Of a stretch of 64,000 nucleotides of DNA, positions 15,851 through 24,809 are shown in pieces. The notes beneath the pieces are model-generated. The model made no database searches. It had not been told where the DNA came from and saw only the letters and a list, made by a program, of their open reading frames with translations. This stretch comes from Oceanihabitans iliipiscarium. Lineage in GTDB: Bacteria > Bacteroidota > Bacteroidia > Flavobacteriales > Flavobacteriaceae. A program made the position numbers and the translations under genes. Position 1 is the stretch's first letter; each line of letters starts with the position of its first letter. The DNA is taken from positions 1 to 64,000 of the forward strand of contig NZ_JBHUOV010000015.1 in the NCBI RefSeq assembly GCF_042686125.1, in the 5' to 3' direction.

Positions 15851-16314
15851 GGTTTATAACTTCCGAATAACGTTTCTAGTTTATGTTTTCTATATTCAAA
15901 AATCTCATTCAGTTTAGGTTTGACTAATAGAGGTTGCACGAGTTGTCCAATAACTCCGAATGGTAACTTATAATCGATAATGTCTTCCATTTCAATACCA
16001 CCATCAATTTCTTTTAAGAAATGTTTATGGTGCCATAAAGCATAAGGTCCAAAGCGTTGTTCATCTACAAAGTAGTGTTGTTCTACTAAATGGGTGATTT
16101 CTGTAACCCATTTGGTCTTAATGCCTAAAACAGGTGTGACTATATACTGAATGATTTGCCCAGCATACATTGGTTTATCTGCTCCAGAAATAATATTGAA
16201 ACTCATATAGTCAGGCGTGATTACTTTCAGGTTTTTTGGATCTGACAAAAAAAGCCATGCAGTTTCTTTAGAGATAGGTAGTTTTTGTTTTTTATGAAGC
16301 CTATATAGTTTCAT
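15847..16314 (-). CDS. SRPBCC family protein, photolyase partner
   Basis: A 155-residue SRPBCC (START/Bet v1-type) protein (LPISKETAWLFLSDPKNLKVITPDYM, WVTEITHLVE, LWHHKHFLKEI, LVQPLLVKPKLNEIFEYR). Proteins of this group are often encoded next to photolyase genes in Bacteroidota and were earlier annotated as cell-division inhibitor-like. The molecular role is unknown. The stop overlaps the phrB start as ATGA, and a -7 box lies upstream. Confidence 0.85.
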   Translation of the reverse strand: MKLYRLHKKQKLPISKETAWLFLSDPKNLKVITPDYMSFNIISGADKPMYAGQIIQYIVTPVLGIKTKWVTEITHLVEQHYFVDEQRFGPYALWHHKHFLKEIDGGIEMEDIIDYKLPFGVIGQLVQPLLVKPKLNEIFEYRKHKLETLFGSYKP

Positions 16315-16333
16315 CAGCTATTTTTTTCTTATG

Positions 16334-16341
16334 CAAATATA
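16334..16341 (-). promoter_or_regulatory. -7 promoter element TATATTTG for the SRPBCC-phrB operon
   Basis: Minus-strand TATATTTG, a full TAnnTTTG match 19 bases upstream of the SRPBCC start codon. Confidence 0.7.
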
Positions 16342-16451
16342 CAAAATGTCTAAGATATTAATAAAAAAATTAGACAAAATAAAATAAGCTAAGCTGCTTT
16401 ATTTATTTAAAATGAAAAAAAACTTATGAATTGGCGTAAAAAAATTAGTAT

Positions 16452-16725
16452 TTAACAGCAGTTATCACCTTTAATAAGTTTACAACTTATTACGGCTAAG
16501 ATTACACCAATAAAAGGAGCGCTAAGATACAGCTATAAATGCTGAAGATTTCCAGAAATTATAAAGGTGCTAATGAACGTACAGGATTCATTGAGGTTTT
16601 TGTTATTGGACCAGCAAGCAGCTTCCAACATGTGTTATGCTGCCATTGGTAATTTCATTTATAGTTATTGTTCCAGAGCCACAAAAAACCATAGCAAGAG
16701 GGCCAATTATTTCAGCGTATTTTTT
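16452..16725 (-). pseudogene. Decayed aquaporin (MIP family) gene remnant
   Basis: The minus strand carries broken pieces of an aquaporin. The N-terminal piece (16716 downward) reads AEIIGPLAMVFCGSG, then INEITNGSITHVG, like the first helix of AqpZ-type channels. It runs straight into AGPITKTSMNPVRSLAP, the second NPA-type half-helix (NPV here) in another frame, so about 130-140 residues are deleted. The end continues in a third frame as ISGNLQHL-stop-LYLSAPFIGVILAV and SCKLIKGDNCC with a natural stop at 16452-16454. The stop inside replaces an expected Trp. No in-frame ATG remains. The rest of the 16315-16837 gap holds promoters and AT-rich DNA only. The family is known for water or small-solute transport; this copy cannot work. 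Confidence 0.85.
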
Positions 16726-16735
16726 TTATTTGTTA

Positions 16736-16743
16736 CAAATATA
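16736..16743 (-). promoter_or_regulatory. Relic -7 promoter element TATATTTG of the aquaporin remnant
   Basis: Minus-strand TATATTTG lies just upstream of the aquaporin remnant, where the original promoter would be. It may still be active and yield a noncoding transcript. Confidence 0.55.
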
Positions 16744-16837
16744 GAATCTCTTATTTTATAGTTTTGTTAACAATGTTAACTTTTAGTAATGCTTAAATTT
16801 ATGCAATTAATTTTTTAACCATAAATATTTATTTAAA

Positions 16838-17686
16838 ATGAAAAAACTTTTATTAATTGCTTTAGTATTTACTTTTTCTTATCAGGTAAACGCTCAAGTA
16901 GAGACTCCGCAAGCGAGTCCATTAAGTAAGCTTGAACAGAAAGTTGGGCTAACAGATATTACAGTAGAATATAGTAGACCAGGAGTAAAAGGTAGAACTA
17001 TCTTTGGAGGTTTAGAGTCTTTTGGAACAACATGGCGTACTGGAGCGAATAAAAACACTATGATTACTTTTAGTACAGAAACTACGGTTTCTGGAACTCC
17101 TTTAAAAGCTGGGTCTTATGCCATTTTTACAAAACTAAATTCTGCAAAACAGTGGGATGTTATTTTTTATACTGATACTAATAATTGGGGCGTGCCAAAA
17201 GAATGGGACGAAAGTAAAGTTGCTGCTACCGTTAGTGTTGATGTTATGGAAATACCTTTCAATGTAGAAACATTTACAATAGATATTAATGGTATAACAG
17301 ATAATGGTGCACGAATTGAAATGATTTGGGAGAAATCTTATGTAGCGATTCCTTTTTCTGTACCAACAGATAAATATGTAACAGCTAGTATTGATAAGAT
17401 TATGAATGGTCCAGGAGCAGCGGATTATTATTCATCAGCTGCTTACTATTTACAAGCAGACAAGGATATTAGTAAAGCTAAGATGTGGATAGATAAAGCT
17501 ATAGAAATGACAAAAGATGAGCCTCGTTATTGGTACTTAAGACAGCAGTCTTTAATTTATGCAAAATCAGGAGATACTAAAGGTGCTATTGCAATAGCTA
17601 AAGAATCTCTTAGATTAGCGAAAGAAAACAATAATACAAATTATGTAAAAATGAATGAAGCTTCGATTGCAGAATGGTCGAATTAG
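16838..17686 (+). CDS. DUF2911 domain protein with C-terminal TPR-like helices
   Basis: A 282-residue exported protein. The signal peptide ends at QVNAQ. Residues about 25-180 match DUF2911 (VEYSRPGVKGRTIFGGL, WRTGANKNTMITFS, LKAGSYAIFT), a beta-rich domain common in Bacteroidota. The C-terminal 100 residues are helical and TPR-like (KMWIDKAIEMTKDEPRYWYL). The function is unknown; a periplasmic location is likely. The gene ends at a bidirectional terminator shared with fahA. Confidence 0.87.
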   Translation: MKKLLLIALVFTFSYQVNAQVETPQASPLSKLEQKVGLTDITVEYSRPGVKGRTIFGGLESFGTTWRTGANKNTMITFSTETTVSGTPLKAGSYAIFTKLNSAKQWDVIFYTDTNNWGVPKEWDESKVAATVSVDVMEIPFNVETFTIDINGITDNGARIEMIWEKSYVAIPFSVPTDKYVTASIDKIMNGPGAADYYSSAAYYLQADKDISKAKMWIDKAIEMTKDEPRYWYLRQQSLIYAKSGDTKGAIAIAKESLRLAKENNNTNYVKMNEASIAEWSN

Positions 17687-17703
17687 TACTTCTAAATTTT
17701 AAT

Positions 17704-17734
17704 AAAAAAGGCAACCAATTGGTTGCCTTTTTTT
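17704..17734. terminator. Bidirectional terminator between DUF2911 gene and fahA
   Basis: AAAAAAGGCAACC-AATT-GGTTGCCTTTTTT, perfect arms with A-runs and T-runs, between two convergent genes. Confidence 0.9.
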
Positions 17735-17754
17735 ATGATGTATCATTCAAGATT

Positions 17755-19047
17755 TTATTTTTTCTTCTTCGGATTAAAAACGGGAAGTAATTTATTTGAA
17801 ACTTCTCCAAAACCAATTCGAGTATCGTCTTTTTTACAATAGCCACGCATAATAACTGTATCATTATCATTAATGAACTTTCGTTCAGTACCATCTTTCA
17901 TTTTGATTGGTTTTTCACCTCGCCAAGTTAATTCAAGCATTGAGCCAAAACTATCTGGCGTAGGACCAGAAATAGTACCACTTCCCATCATGTCACCAGA
18001 GTTTATCGGACAACCATTTACAGTATGATGAGCAAGTTGTTGGGCCATATTCCAATACATATATTTAAAATTTGACTTACTAACAACCGTTTCTTTTGCC
18101 TTTTGCGGTTGAATAGCAACCTCTAGATTAATATCAAAGCTTTTCTTCCCTTTATATTGTAAATATTCTAATTGTTTTTTTAGGGGCTTAGGGCTTTCTA
18201 CTCTAAAAGGTTCTAAGGCATCTAAAGTCACTATCCATGGTGAAATAGAAGACGCAAAACTTTTAGCTAAAAATGGACCCAGAGGCACATATTCCCATTT
18301 TTGAATATCACGAGCAGACCAATCATTAAATAAGACTAGTCCAAAAATATATTCCTCAGCTTCATCAACTGGGATAGGTTCTCCCAAATCATTAGCATCA
18401 GTAGTAATAAAGGCCATTTCTAATTCAAAATCCACTAATTTACTTGGACCAAATACTGGCTCTGAAGCTCCAGCGGGTAAGGTTTGTCCTTGTGGTCTAT
18501 GTATTGGTATTCCAGAAGGTATGATTGAAGAACTTCTACCATGATAACCAACAGGAATATGAAGCCAATTTGGTAATAGTGCATTGTCTGGATCTCTAAA
18601 CATGGTTCCTACATTTGTAGCATGTTCAATGCTTGAGTAAAAATCAGTATAATCACCAATTTGTACAGGTAATTGCATTTCTATTTCATCTAAACGAAAT
18701 AATACAATTTCTTTATGTTTTACATTATTTTTTAAACTCTTGTTTTCGGCATCAAAAATTGCTGCAATTCTGTTTCTTACTAAACGCCAAGTTTTTCTAC
18801 CATCAGCAATAAAATCATTTAAAGTATCTTGAAGAAAAATATCATCAGTTAAAGGAATGCCTTCAAAATACCCTAATTGATGTAAAGCACCTAAATCTAT
18901 AGCTGTATCTCCAATTCGTGTTCCAATGGTTATAATATCATCTCTGGTTAAAAATACTCCAAATGGAATGTTTTGAATAGGGAAATCGGAGTTCTTATCG
19001 ACGTGCAACCAGGACGTTCTATCTGGATTGTTGGCTGAAAGTGGCAT
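17755..19047 (-). CDS. fahA: Fumarylacetoacetase
   Basis: A 430-residue enzyme for the last step of tyrosine and phenylalanine degradation, cleaving fumarylacetoacetate to fumarate and acetoacetate. The N-terminal SH3-like domain is followed by the FAH fold with VGYHGRSSSIIPSG, VDFELEMAF (metal-binding Glu), LFNDWSARDIQKWEY and INSGDMMGSGTISGP. Length and motifs match the full family. It is cytoplasmic. It is divergent from glyA across a 111-base gap; other tyrosine-pathway genes are not in the window. Confidence 0.95.
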   Translation of the reverse strand: MPLSANNPDRTSWLHVDKNSDFPIQNIPFGVFLTRDDIITIGTRIGDTAIDLGALHQLGYFEGIPLTDDIFLQDTLNDFIADGRKTWRLVRNRIAAIFDAENKSLKNNVKHKEIVLFRLDEIEMQLPVQIGDYTDFYSSIEHATNVGTMFRDPDNALLPNWLHIPVGYHGRSSSIIPSGIPIHRPQGQTLPAGASEPVFGPSKLVDFELEMAFITTDANDLGEPIPVDEAEEYIFGLVLFNDWSARDIQKWEYVPLGPFLAKSFASSISPWIVTLDALEPFRVESPKPLKKQLEYLQYKGKKSFDINLEVAIQPQKAKETVVSKSNFKYMYWNMAQQLAHHTVNGCPINSGDMMGSGTISGPTPDSFGSMLELTWRGEKPIKMKDGTERKFINDNDTVIMRGYCKKDDTRIGFGEVSNKLLPVFNPKKKK

Positions 19048-19096
19048 AGTAAAATGTTAATTAATTGTTTATTAAATCTTATGTAAATATATGTTT

Positions 19097-19131
19097 TTTG
19101 ATGTATTAAACTAATCTAATTACTATTTTTG
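19097..19131 (+). promoter_or_regulatory. glyA promoter (-7 TATTTTTG, -33 TTTG)
   Basis: TATTTTTG at 19124-19131 matches TAnnTTTG, 27 bases upstream of the glyA start. TTTG at 19097-19100 lies 23 bases upstream of it, at the wide end of normal spacing. Confidence 0.6.
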
Positions 19132-19158
19132 ATGAATATTTAACTATAACAAAAATTT

Positions 19159-20430
19159 ATGCAACGCGACGAACAAATCTTTGAACTTATTGAGGCTGAA
19201 AAAGAAAGACAGCTTGAAGGTATAGAACTTATTGCTTCAGAAAATTTTGTAAGCGACCAAGTTATGGAAGCTGCAGGTTCTGTTTTAACTAATAAATATG
19301 CTGAAGGTTATCCTGGGAAGCGCTATTATGGTGGTTGCGAAGTTGTTGATGAAGTCGAGCAATTAGCTATCGATAGAGCTAAAGCATTATTTGGTGCTGC
19401 TTATGTAAATGTACAGCCACATTCTGGAAGTCAAGCGAATACTGCTGTTTTTGCTGCCTGCTTAAAACCTGGTGATACGATTCTTGGATTTGATTTATCG
19501 CATGGAGGACATTTAACTCATGGATCTCCTGTAAATTTTTCAGGGAAATTATATAACCCTGTATTTTATGGTGTTGAAAAAGAGACTGGTCGCATCGATT
19601 ATAACCATGTTGCTGAAGTGGCTCAACGTGAAAAACCTAAATTAATTATTGCTGGAGCTTCTGCCTATTCTCGTGATATGGATTTTAAACGCTTTCGTGA
19701 AATTGCAGATTCTGTAAACGCACTATTACTTGCAGATATTTCTCATCCAGCCGGCTTGATTGCTAAAGGTATTTTAAATGATCCGTTACAGCATTGTCAT
19801 ATTGTAACGACTACGACACATAAGACATTACGTGGACCACGTGGAGGAATGATTATGATGGGACAAGATTTTGATAATCCTTTCGGAATTACTTTAAAAA
19901 ATGGCAACTTGCGTAAAATGTCTTCATTATTAGATTCTGGAGTTTTTCCTGGAAATCAAGGTGGACCATTAGAACATATTATTGCAGCAAAGGCAATCGC
20001 TTTTGGCGAAGCATTAACGGACGAATTTTTGCATTATATGCTACAAGTAAAGAAAAATGCACAAGCTATGGCTGAAGCTTTTGTCGCTAGAGGTTATCAT
20101 ATTATCTCTGGAGGAACAGACAACCACATGATGCTTATTGATTTAAGAAATAAAAATGTTACTGGTAAAGATGCTGAGCAAGCTTTAGTAAAGGCAGATA
20201 TTACAGTGAATAAAAACATGGTACCTTTTGATGATAAGAGTCCGTTTGTAACTTCTGGTATTCGTGTTGGAACTCCAGCGATTACAACCAGAGGTTTAAA
20301 AGAAGGCGACATGGAAGGTATTGTATCTTTAATTGATGAAGTTATTATGAATTATGAAGATGAAGCCATTTTAGAAACTATTGCTGGTAAAGTCAATGCA
20401 ATGATGAAAGATTTACCTTTGTTCTGTTAA
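19159..20430 (+). CDS. glyA: Serine hydroxymethyltransferase
   Basis: A 423-residue PLP enzyme that interconverts serine and glycine with tetrahydrofolate, feeding one-carbon metabolism. Key patterns are LIASENFVS, YAEGYPGKRYYGGCE, NVQPHSGSQAN, SHGGHLTHG and the PLP lysine K222 in TTTTHKTLRGPRGG. Length and ends match the family. The next gene follows after one base, so glyA and the DUF4833-like gene are probably co-transcribed. Confidence 0.97.
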   Translation: MQRDEQIFELIEAEKERQLEGIELIASENFVSDQVMEAAGSVLTNKYAEGYPGKRYYGGCEVVDEVEQLAIDRAKALFGAAYVNVQPHSGSQANTAVFAACLKPGDTILGFDLSHGGHLTHGSPVNFSGKLYNPVFYGVEKETGRIDYNHVAEVAQREKPKLIIAGASAYSRDMDFKRFREIADSVNALLLADISHPAGLIAKGILNDPLQHCHIVTTTTHKTLRGPRGGMIMMGQDFDNPFGITLKNGNLRKMSSLLDSGVFPGNQGGPLEHIIAAKAIAFGEALTDEFLHYMLQVKKNAQAMAEAFVARGYHIISGGTDNHMMLIDLRNKNVTGKDAEQALVKADITVNKNMVPFDDKSPFVTSGIRVGTPAITTRGLKEGDMEGIVSLIDEVIMNYEDEAILETIAGKVNAMMKDLPLFC

Positions 20431-20431
20431 G

Positions 20432-20968
20432 ATGAAAGCGGTGCTTTTATTTCTTCTGATTAATAATTTTACCTTTTTTTTAGGGTATTCTCAAGAGGAT
20501 TATCCAGTACCTAAAAAAACGGATTCTCGCTTGTTTTATATTCAGCATAGTAATAATCATAATACTTATGTGTACGATGCTAATATAAAAGATGGCGCTA
20601 TTGATTTAATTGAACCTATAGAAGAATATAGAATTGTTTACAATGAAGATGGCGAAAAGAAACCTTTAACCCTGTTACAAAAAAGATTAGCATATGGAGT
20701 CGTTTTATTATCATCTGATGCTAAAAGGGTTAAATTTCGCCTGGCTGTTTCAGAAGATTTGTTTTTTTATCTGACTTATAATGACAATGAAGGTGCTAGA
20801 ATTTATGTGACTGTTAATGACCAAAAAATGTATTTAGAAAAAATGTTTCTAAAACTTAAAAATAAGAATACAGGTATTAACCTTAAAGCCGAGTATATCC
20901 TTTTTTATGGTAAAGATTTTTATTCTAATCAATCCATTACTGAAAAACTAATCCTAAAGCAAGACTAA
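20432..20968 (+). CDS. Exported protein, DUF4833-like
   Basis: A 178-residue protein with a signal peptide (to about residue 20, GYSQ) and a single mature domain with YPVPKKTDSRLFYIQHSNNHNTYVYDA near its start. This opening resembles DUF4833 proteins of Bacteroidota, but the match is from memory and not certain. The mature part is predicted beta-rich. It follows glyA by one base and converges with the next gene. Confidence 0.65.
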   Translation: MKAVLLFLLINNFTFFLGYSQEDYPVPKKTDSRLFYIQHSNNHNTYVYDANIKDGAIDLIEPIEEYRIVYNEDGEKKPLTLLQKRLAYGVVLLSSDAKRVKFRLAVSEDLFFYLTYNDNEGARIYVTVNDQKMYLEKMFLKLKNKNTGINLKAEYILFYGKDFYSNQSITEKLILKQD

Positions 20969-20977
20969 ATGCACGTT

Positions 20978-21418
20978 CTAATTTTCTAAAGGGCCTTCCC
21001 AAAGAACTTGTTCAATCATCCATTTGTCACCTCGTTTAGAAAGTAGGATATAGTCTATTCCCCACCATGCAGTTACTTTAGCTGATGCAATATTTTTGCT
21101 AATATCAAGAACTAAAACATCTCTTGGAGCATCTGGTTTTGGAAACTCTTTTTTTTCTAAGACATTTTTAGCGTAGGCCATAGCTTGATCATAAGACATG
21201 TGCGGAACTTGCCTATAAGTATTAGTGTCTTTGTCTTTCCAAAATCCAAACTTATTGAGTGTAGGCTGAAGGCTAGCTTCAAGCTTGCTAACATTACCTT
21301 CATAGAAACCTTCAATGTAGTTCATGCATGCTTGTTCAACACCTGATTTGTCTGAAGTCTGTGCTTGGGTCAACTGCAATGCAATGACGCATAAAGTAAG
21401 AATGAGTATTTTTTTCAT
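20978..21418 (-). CDS. Exported NTF2-like protein (lumazine-binding-like family)
   Basis: A 146-residue protein with a signal peptide ending LTQAQ. The mature domain has GVEQACMNYIEGFYEGNVSKLEASLQPTLNKFGF, then SAKVTAWWGIDYILLSKRGDKWMIEQVLW, the NTF2-like layout of the putative lumazine-binding (DUF3828-like) family. The ligand is unknown. A periplasmic location is expected. Confidence 0.78.
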   Translation of the reverse strand: MKKILILTLCVIALQLTQAQTSDKSGVEQACMNYIEGFYEGNVSKLEASLQPTLNKFGFWKDKDTNTYRQVPHMSYDQAMAYAKNVLEKKEFPKPDAPRDVLVLDISKNIASAKVTAWWGIDYILLSKRGDKWMIEQVLWEGPLEN

Positions 21419-21498
21419 CTGTCACATTTTTTGATTGATTAATAGTGACTATGAAATTAAAAAAATGTTTAATACAATTGCGTTAACAAGACGTTAAT

Positions 21499-23055
21499 CT
21501 ATTCAAAAATAATGTGTTGGAAAGCACCTATATCTGGTGATGCTGTTCTATTAATTCCAAGAATATCATTAGGAACTTGAGTTGCAAACGTACTGTTTCC
21601 TTGGTTGTTTCCTGCAGAATCTTCACCAATAATTAAATCATTTTCATTAGCATCTCTAAAGTCTGGACTCTGATTGAAAATATTGTTATCGTAATGTGGT
21701 CCACTTATATTGTAGTTTTCTCCACTAAAGCTTGGGTCGTCTATAGGAAAACGTATCAAGCAATTTGTAAATTTAAAATCAAAAAGTGTTGGAGTAGTAG
21801 GCTCTTCTATTTCATCGATTAAAAATTCGACTCTATCATTTCCAAAGATGATACAATTATTAAAATTAGCTTCAACTAAATCTGCTAGGAGTATAGCGTC
21901 TTCGGTTTCTTGAAAATTATTTACTAATAGTGAAGGAAATTGTCTAAAACTGTTATTCCAATAGTTGGCAATGGTACAATGGGTTAAGTTGTATTTTCCT
22001 CCTAAAGTCGCAGCAAAACTCGCTTGTCCTGAATTATTAACGATTAAATTTTCACCAGAGATAGAAGTGTTTCTACCGAGAATCCCAAAATTACTTGAGT
22101 TATAAACTTGAGAGTTAGTTATGGTAAGCTTGTCTGTAGCTTCATTAGGATTGCCTTCACTTAAAATACCAACAGCTGCGTTTTTTATTGTCGCATAATT
22201 GATAATATTATCAACACTTCCATCAAATAGCCATATTGTTCCCCATTGACCAGGAACATCTTCAAAAGCTGGCTCTAATCTGTCGCCTTCAAAAATAACT
22301 TCGTTTTCTAGTAATTCTTCATCTGTACTTAAATCGCCATTAACATGTAATGAAGCACCTTCACTGACTAATAATCCAGAATTTGCATGAAAATGTATTC
22401 TCGCTCCAGCATCAATAGTCAAAGTTTCATTATTAGGAACAGCAGCATAACCATACACCACATAAGGCCTTTCATTAGTAAAATTTAATTCTTCAGGTAA
22501 AAGGTAACGCCCTTGAATTTCGGTTTCAATTATTTCACCTCCAACATTAAGAGAGAGGGTTTCAATAATTCCAGTAGTATCATCTCGATTTGGATAGATA
22601 AAGATGGCGTCTTTTACAAGCGTAACAAGATCTACAACTTGTTGGTTACTTCCAGAATCAAATTCAATTTTATCAGTATATAAAAACTCGCCATTAAGAT
22701 CGGGAAGGTTATCAATATCTATAGTAGTTTCAACAAAAATAAACATACTGTCTTTTGCAAGAATTTCTACATTTTCAAATGATTTTCCAGCAATACCATC
22801 AACATTTAGGCGATATTCTGAATCTTCACCTAAGGCAAGTTTGACAGAAGGTATATTAATATCTTCATCACTTCTATTATAAACTTTTAAATTATAAGTG
22901 CTTGAGCCAATATTTGTAAAAACAGTATCTAGATATACAGTGTCTTTCGAAAATCTAAGATCTCCACTACTAGGTGTAAAATCAAAGTCTTTTCGGCAAG
23001 AACTCCAAAGTAAAAGAAATGAAATACATATTAAAAAGTAAAGCGTACGTTTCAT
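21499..23055 (-). CDS. Lipoprotein with right-handed beta-helix region
   Basis: A 518-residue lipoprotein; the lipobox cysteine is C20 (LLWSSCRKDFDF). Residues about 30-130 form an Ig-like segment (LDTVFTNIGSSTYNLKVYN). From about 200 to 450 come repeated short beta strands (NNETLTIDAGARIHFHANSGLLV, NAAVGILSE, SNFGILGRN) of a right-handed parallel beta-helix. The end is INRTASPDIGAFQHI, as in other flavobacterial beta-helix lipoproteins. No pectate-lyase or other catalytic residues are recognised. It probably sits in the outer membrane. Confidence 0.8.
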   Translation of the reverse strand: MKRTLYFLICISFLLLWSSCRKDFDFTPSSGDLRFSKDTVYLDTVFTNIGSSTYNLKVYNRSDEDINIPSVKLALGEDSEYRLNVDGIAGKSFENVEILAKDSMFIFVETTIDIDNLPDLNGEFLYTDKIEFDSGSNQQVVDLVTLVKDAIFIYPNRDDTTGIIETLSLNVGGEIIETEIQGRYLLPEELNFTNERPYVVYGYAAVPNNETLTIDAGARIHFHANSGLLVSEGASLHVNGDLSTDEELLENEVIFEGDRLEPAFEDVPGQWGTIWLFDGSVDNIINYATIKNAAVGILSEGNPNEATDKLTITNSQVYNSSNFGILGRNTSISGENLIVNNSGQASFAATLGGKYNLTHCTIANYWNNSFRQFPSLLVNNFQETEDAILLADLVEANFNNCIIFGNDRVEFLIDEIEEPTTPTLFDFKFTNCLIRFPIDDPSFSGENYNISGPHYDNNIFNQSPDFRDANENDLIIGEDSAGNNQGNSTFATQVPNDILGINRTASPDIGAFQHIIFE

Positions 23056-23130
23056 AAAATATAGTTATAACCTTTAAAGTGATAAAAATATAACTTTTGA
23101 AATTATGAATTAGTATCTATTTCAGATATT

Positions 23131-23529
23131 TTAGACTAAAATTTTATCAATTTCTTCAGTAACACGTGTAGGACGCTTTGTTTGAACTGCCATAAGACAC
23201 CAAACAGTTTCGGCTTGAAGTAATAATTTACCTGTACTATTGTTGTGCATTTCAATTATACTTTTTGCTCTAGCGCCATTACAATTTAAGAATTTAGTCG
23301 TGATTATGACTTCGTCATGTAAATGGGCAGATGCTTTATAATCAACAAGGTGTTGGCGTACAATCCAGTAGTAAGAATTATAAATTTCTTCTGAAGCAAT
23401 TTGTTTCCAATGCGCTCTAGCGATATCTTCAATCCATTTTAAATAGCGAATATTATTAACATGGTTGAGATCATCTAGGTCATCATGACTAACTATAACT
23501 GTGTGTTGGAAAGGTTTTTTATAGTCCAT
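23131..23529 (-). CDS. Acyl-CoA thioesterase (hot-dog fold)
   Basis: A 132-residue single hot-dog domain of the 4-hydroxybenzoyl-CoA thioesterase/YbgC type. DLNHVNNIRYLKWIEDIARAHW holds the conserved D-x-x-x-H-V-N stretch with the catalytic acid and the long central helix. It is expected to hydrolyse acyl-CoA esters in the cytoplasm; the substrate is unknown. Confidence 0.88.
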   Translation of the reverse strand: MDYKKPFQHTVIVSHDDLDDLNHVNNIRYLKWIEDIARAHWKQIASEEIYNSYYWIVRQHLVDYKASAHLHDEVIITTKFLNCNGARAKSIIEMHNNSTGKLLLQAETVWCLMAVQTKRPTRVTEEIDKILV

Positions 23530-23685
23530 TTAATAGCGTATTAAATTGATAATGTGTTAATTAAAAAAAAATGTTGCTATTAATAAATGACCTACATAGG
23601 TAAGGTATTATTTTTTAAATGTAGTAAAGAGTAAGTCTTCTGAAAATTAAATCAGTTATAAAACCGTTTTTTTAGATATTGTGTA

Positions 23686-24720
23686 TTATTCGGTAATTAT
23701 TTGGACTTCAAATAGTTTATTCCAGCGTTTTCCAGTCACAAAAAGTGTTTCAGTATCTGGATTATAAGCAATGCCGTTAAGGACATCTAAACCTTGATGT
23801 TGTGTGACCTTGTTTTTTAATGGTGAAAAATCGATGACACCTTCTATAGCACCATTGATGGGATTAATAATCGCGACGCCATTTTTTTGATAACGATTGG
23901 CATAAATTTTTCCGTTTACCCATTCTAATTCATTTAAACCTATAACTTTCCCCTTGTTGTGATACGCTTGAATATAGCCTTCTTCAGTTAAAGTTTCTGG
24001 GTTGATTGTCCATATTTTTTCGGTACCATCACTTTTATACAATTTGTTATTGTCGTTACAAATTCCCCAGCCTTCTTTACTACTACCATATCTAAAACTT
24101 CCAGTTTTTTCAAACGTATTAACATCATAAACAAACCCAGTACTGCTCGTCCAAGTTAATTGATAGATCTTATCTTTTAAAATGCTTAAGCCTTCACCAA
24201 AATATTCTTGAGCTAAATCAATATTTTTTAGAACCTCACCAGTTTTATAGTTGACTTTCCTTAATTTAGATTCACCGCGTTGACCAGTACTTTCATAAAG
24301 TTCACCATTATAAAATTCTAGACCTTGAGTATAAGAAGTGATATCGTGAGGATATTCATTAACGATTTTATACGAGTACACTTTAGGAGACGTGTTATTT
24401 AGTACAGTTATTTGTTGCGTGATATTAATTGTGTCGCCATTAGAAATGATTTTTGCTTCTATGGTTTGTTCTCCTAATTTAGAATTCGATACTACTATGC
24501 TTTCAGAGACAGGATCCCCATTTAAGGTATAACTTACAGATTCAATATCATGATTTTTAGGGTTGTTTAAAGATAGGTTTAAGGTTTCACCTAGCGTTAT
24601 CGCATTATTTTTTGCATCAGTAGTTATAGAAAAATCATTTTTTTTCTGTTCAGGATTACTTCCGCATGATAAAATAAAACCAGCTAAAAATATGATTGTA
24701 AGTGTTTTGAGAGTTCTCAT
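23686..24720 (-). CDS. Glutaminyl-peptide cyclotransferase, lipoprotein
   Basis: A 344-residue lipoprotein starting at ATG 24720; the lipobox cysteine is C19 (AGFILSCGS). After an Ig-like region (about 30-115) comes a five-bladed-propeller glutaminyl cyclase domain of the plant/bacterial type (YPHDITSYTQGLEF, GQRGESKLRKV, LTWTSSTGFVYD, NELEWVNGKIYAN, HQGLDVLNGIAYN). The enzyme turns N-terminal Gln into pyroglutamate on exported proteins. Many mature T9SS and Sec substrates of Flavobacteriaceae start with Gln (several here cleave before Q), so they are possible substrates; that is inference. Confidence 0.88.
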   Translation of the reverse strand: MRTLKTLTIIFLAGFILSCGSNPEQKKNDFSITTDAKNNAITLGETLNLSLNNPKNHDIESVSYTLNGDPVSESIVVSNSKLGEQTIEAKIISNGDTINITQQITVLNNTSPKVYSYKIVNEYPHDITSYTQGLEFYNGELYESTGQRGESKLRKVNYKTGEVLKNIDLAQEYFGEGLSILKDKIYQLTWTSSTGFVYDVNTFEKTGSFRYGSSKEGWGICNDNNKLYKSDGTEKIWTINPETLTEEGYIQAYHNKGKVIGLNELEWVNGKIYANRYQKNGVAIINPINGAIEGVIDFSPLKNKVTQHQGLDVLNGIAYNPDTETLFVTGKRWNKLFEVQIITE

Positions 24721-24774
24721 TTTTTGTTTAAAATTTTCAGCAAGATATTTATTAAAATTCAGTTTAAAAAAACA

Positions 24775-24804
24775 TTGTGAAAATTTTAAAAGGTTGTATC
24801 TTTG
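24775..24804 (+). promoter_or_regulatory. SRP RNA promoter (-33 TTG, -7 TATCTTTG)
   Basis: TATCTTTG at 24797-24804 matches TAnnTTTG, and TTG at 24775-24777 lies 19 bases upstream. The transcript would start about 6 bases after the -7 box, at the predicted SRP RNA 5' end. Confidence 0.8.
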
Positions 24805-24809
24805 CACTC

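Noticed and set aside
16567..16761. Short plus-strand open frame in the gap before the DUF2911 gene
   Set aside because: The opposite strand carries recognisable aquaporin fragments, and the frame has no promoter or protein-like pattern.
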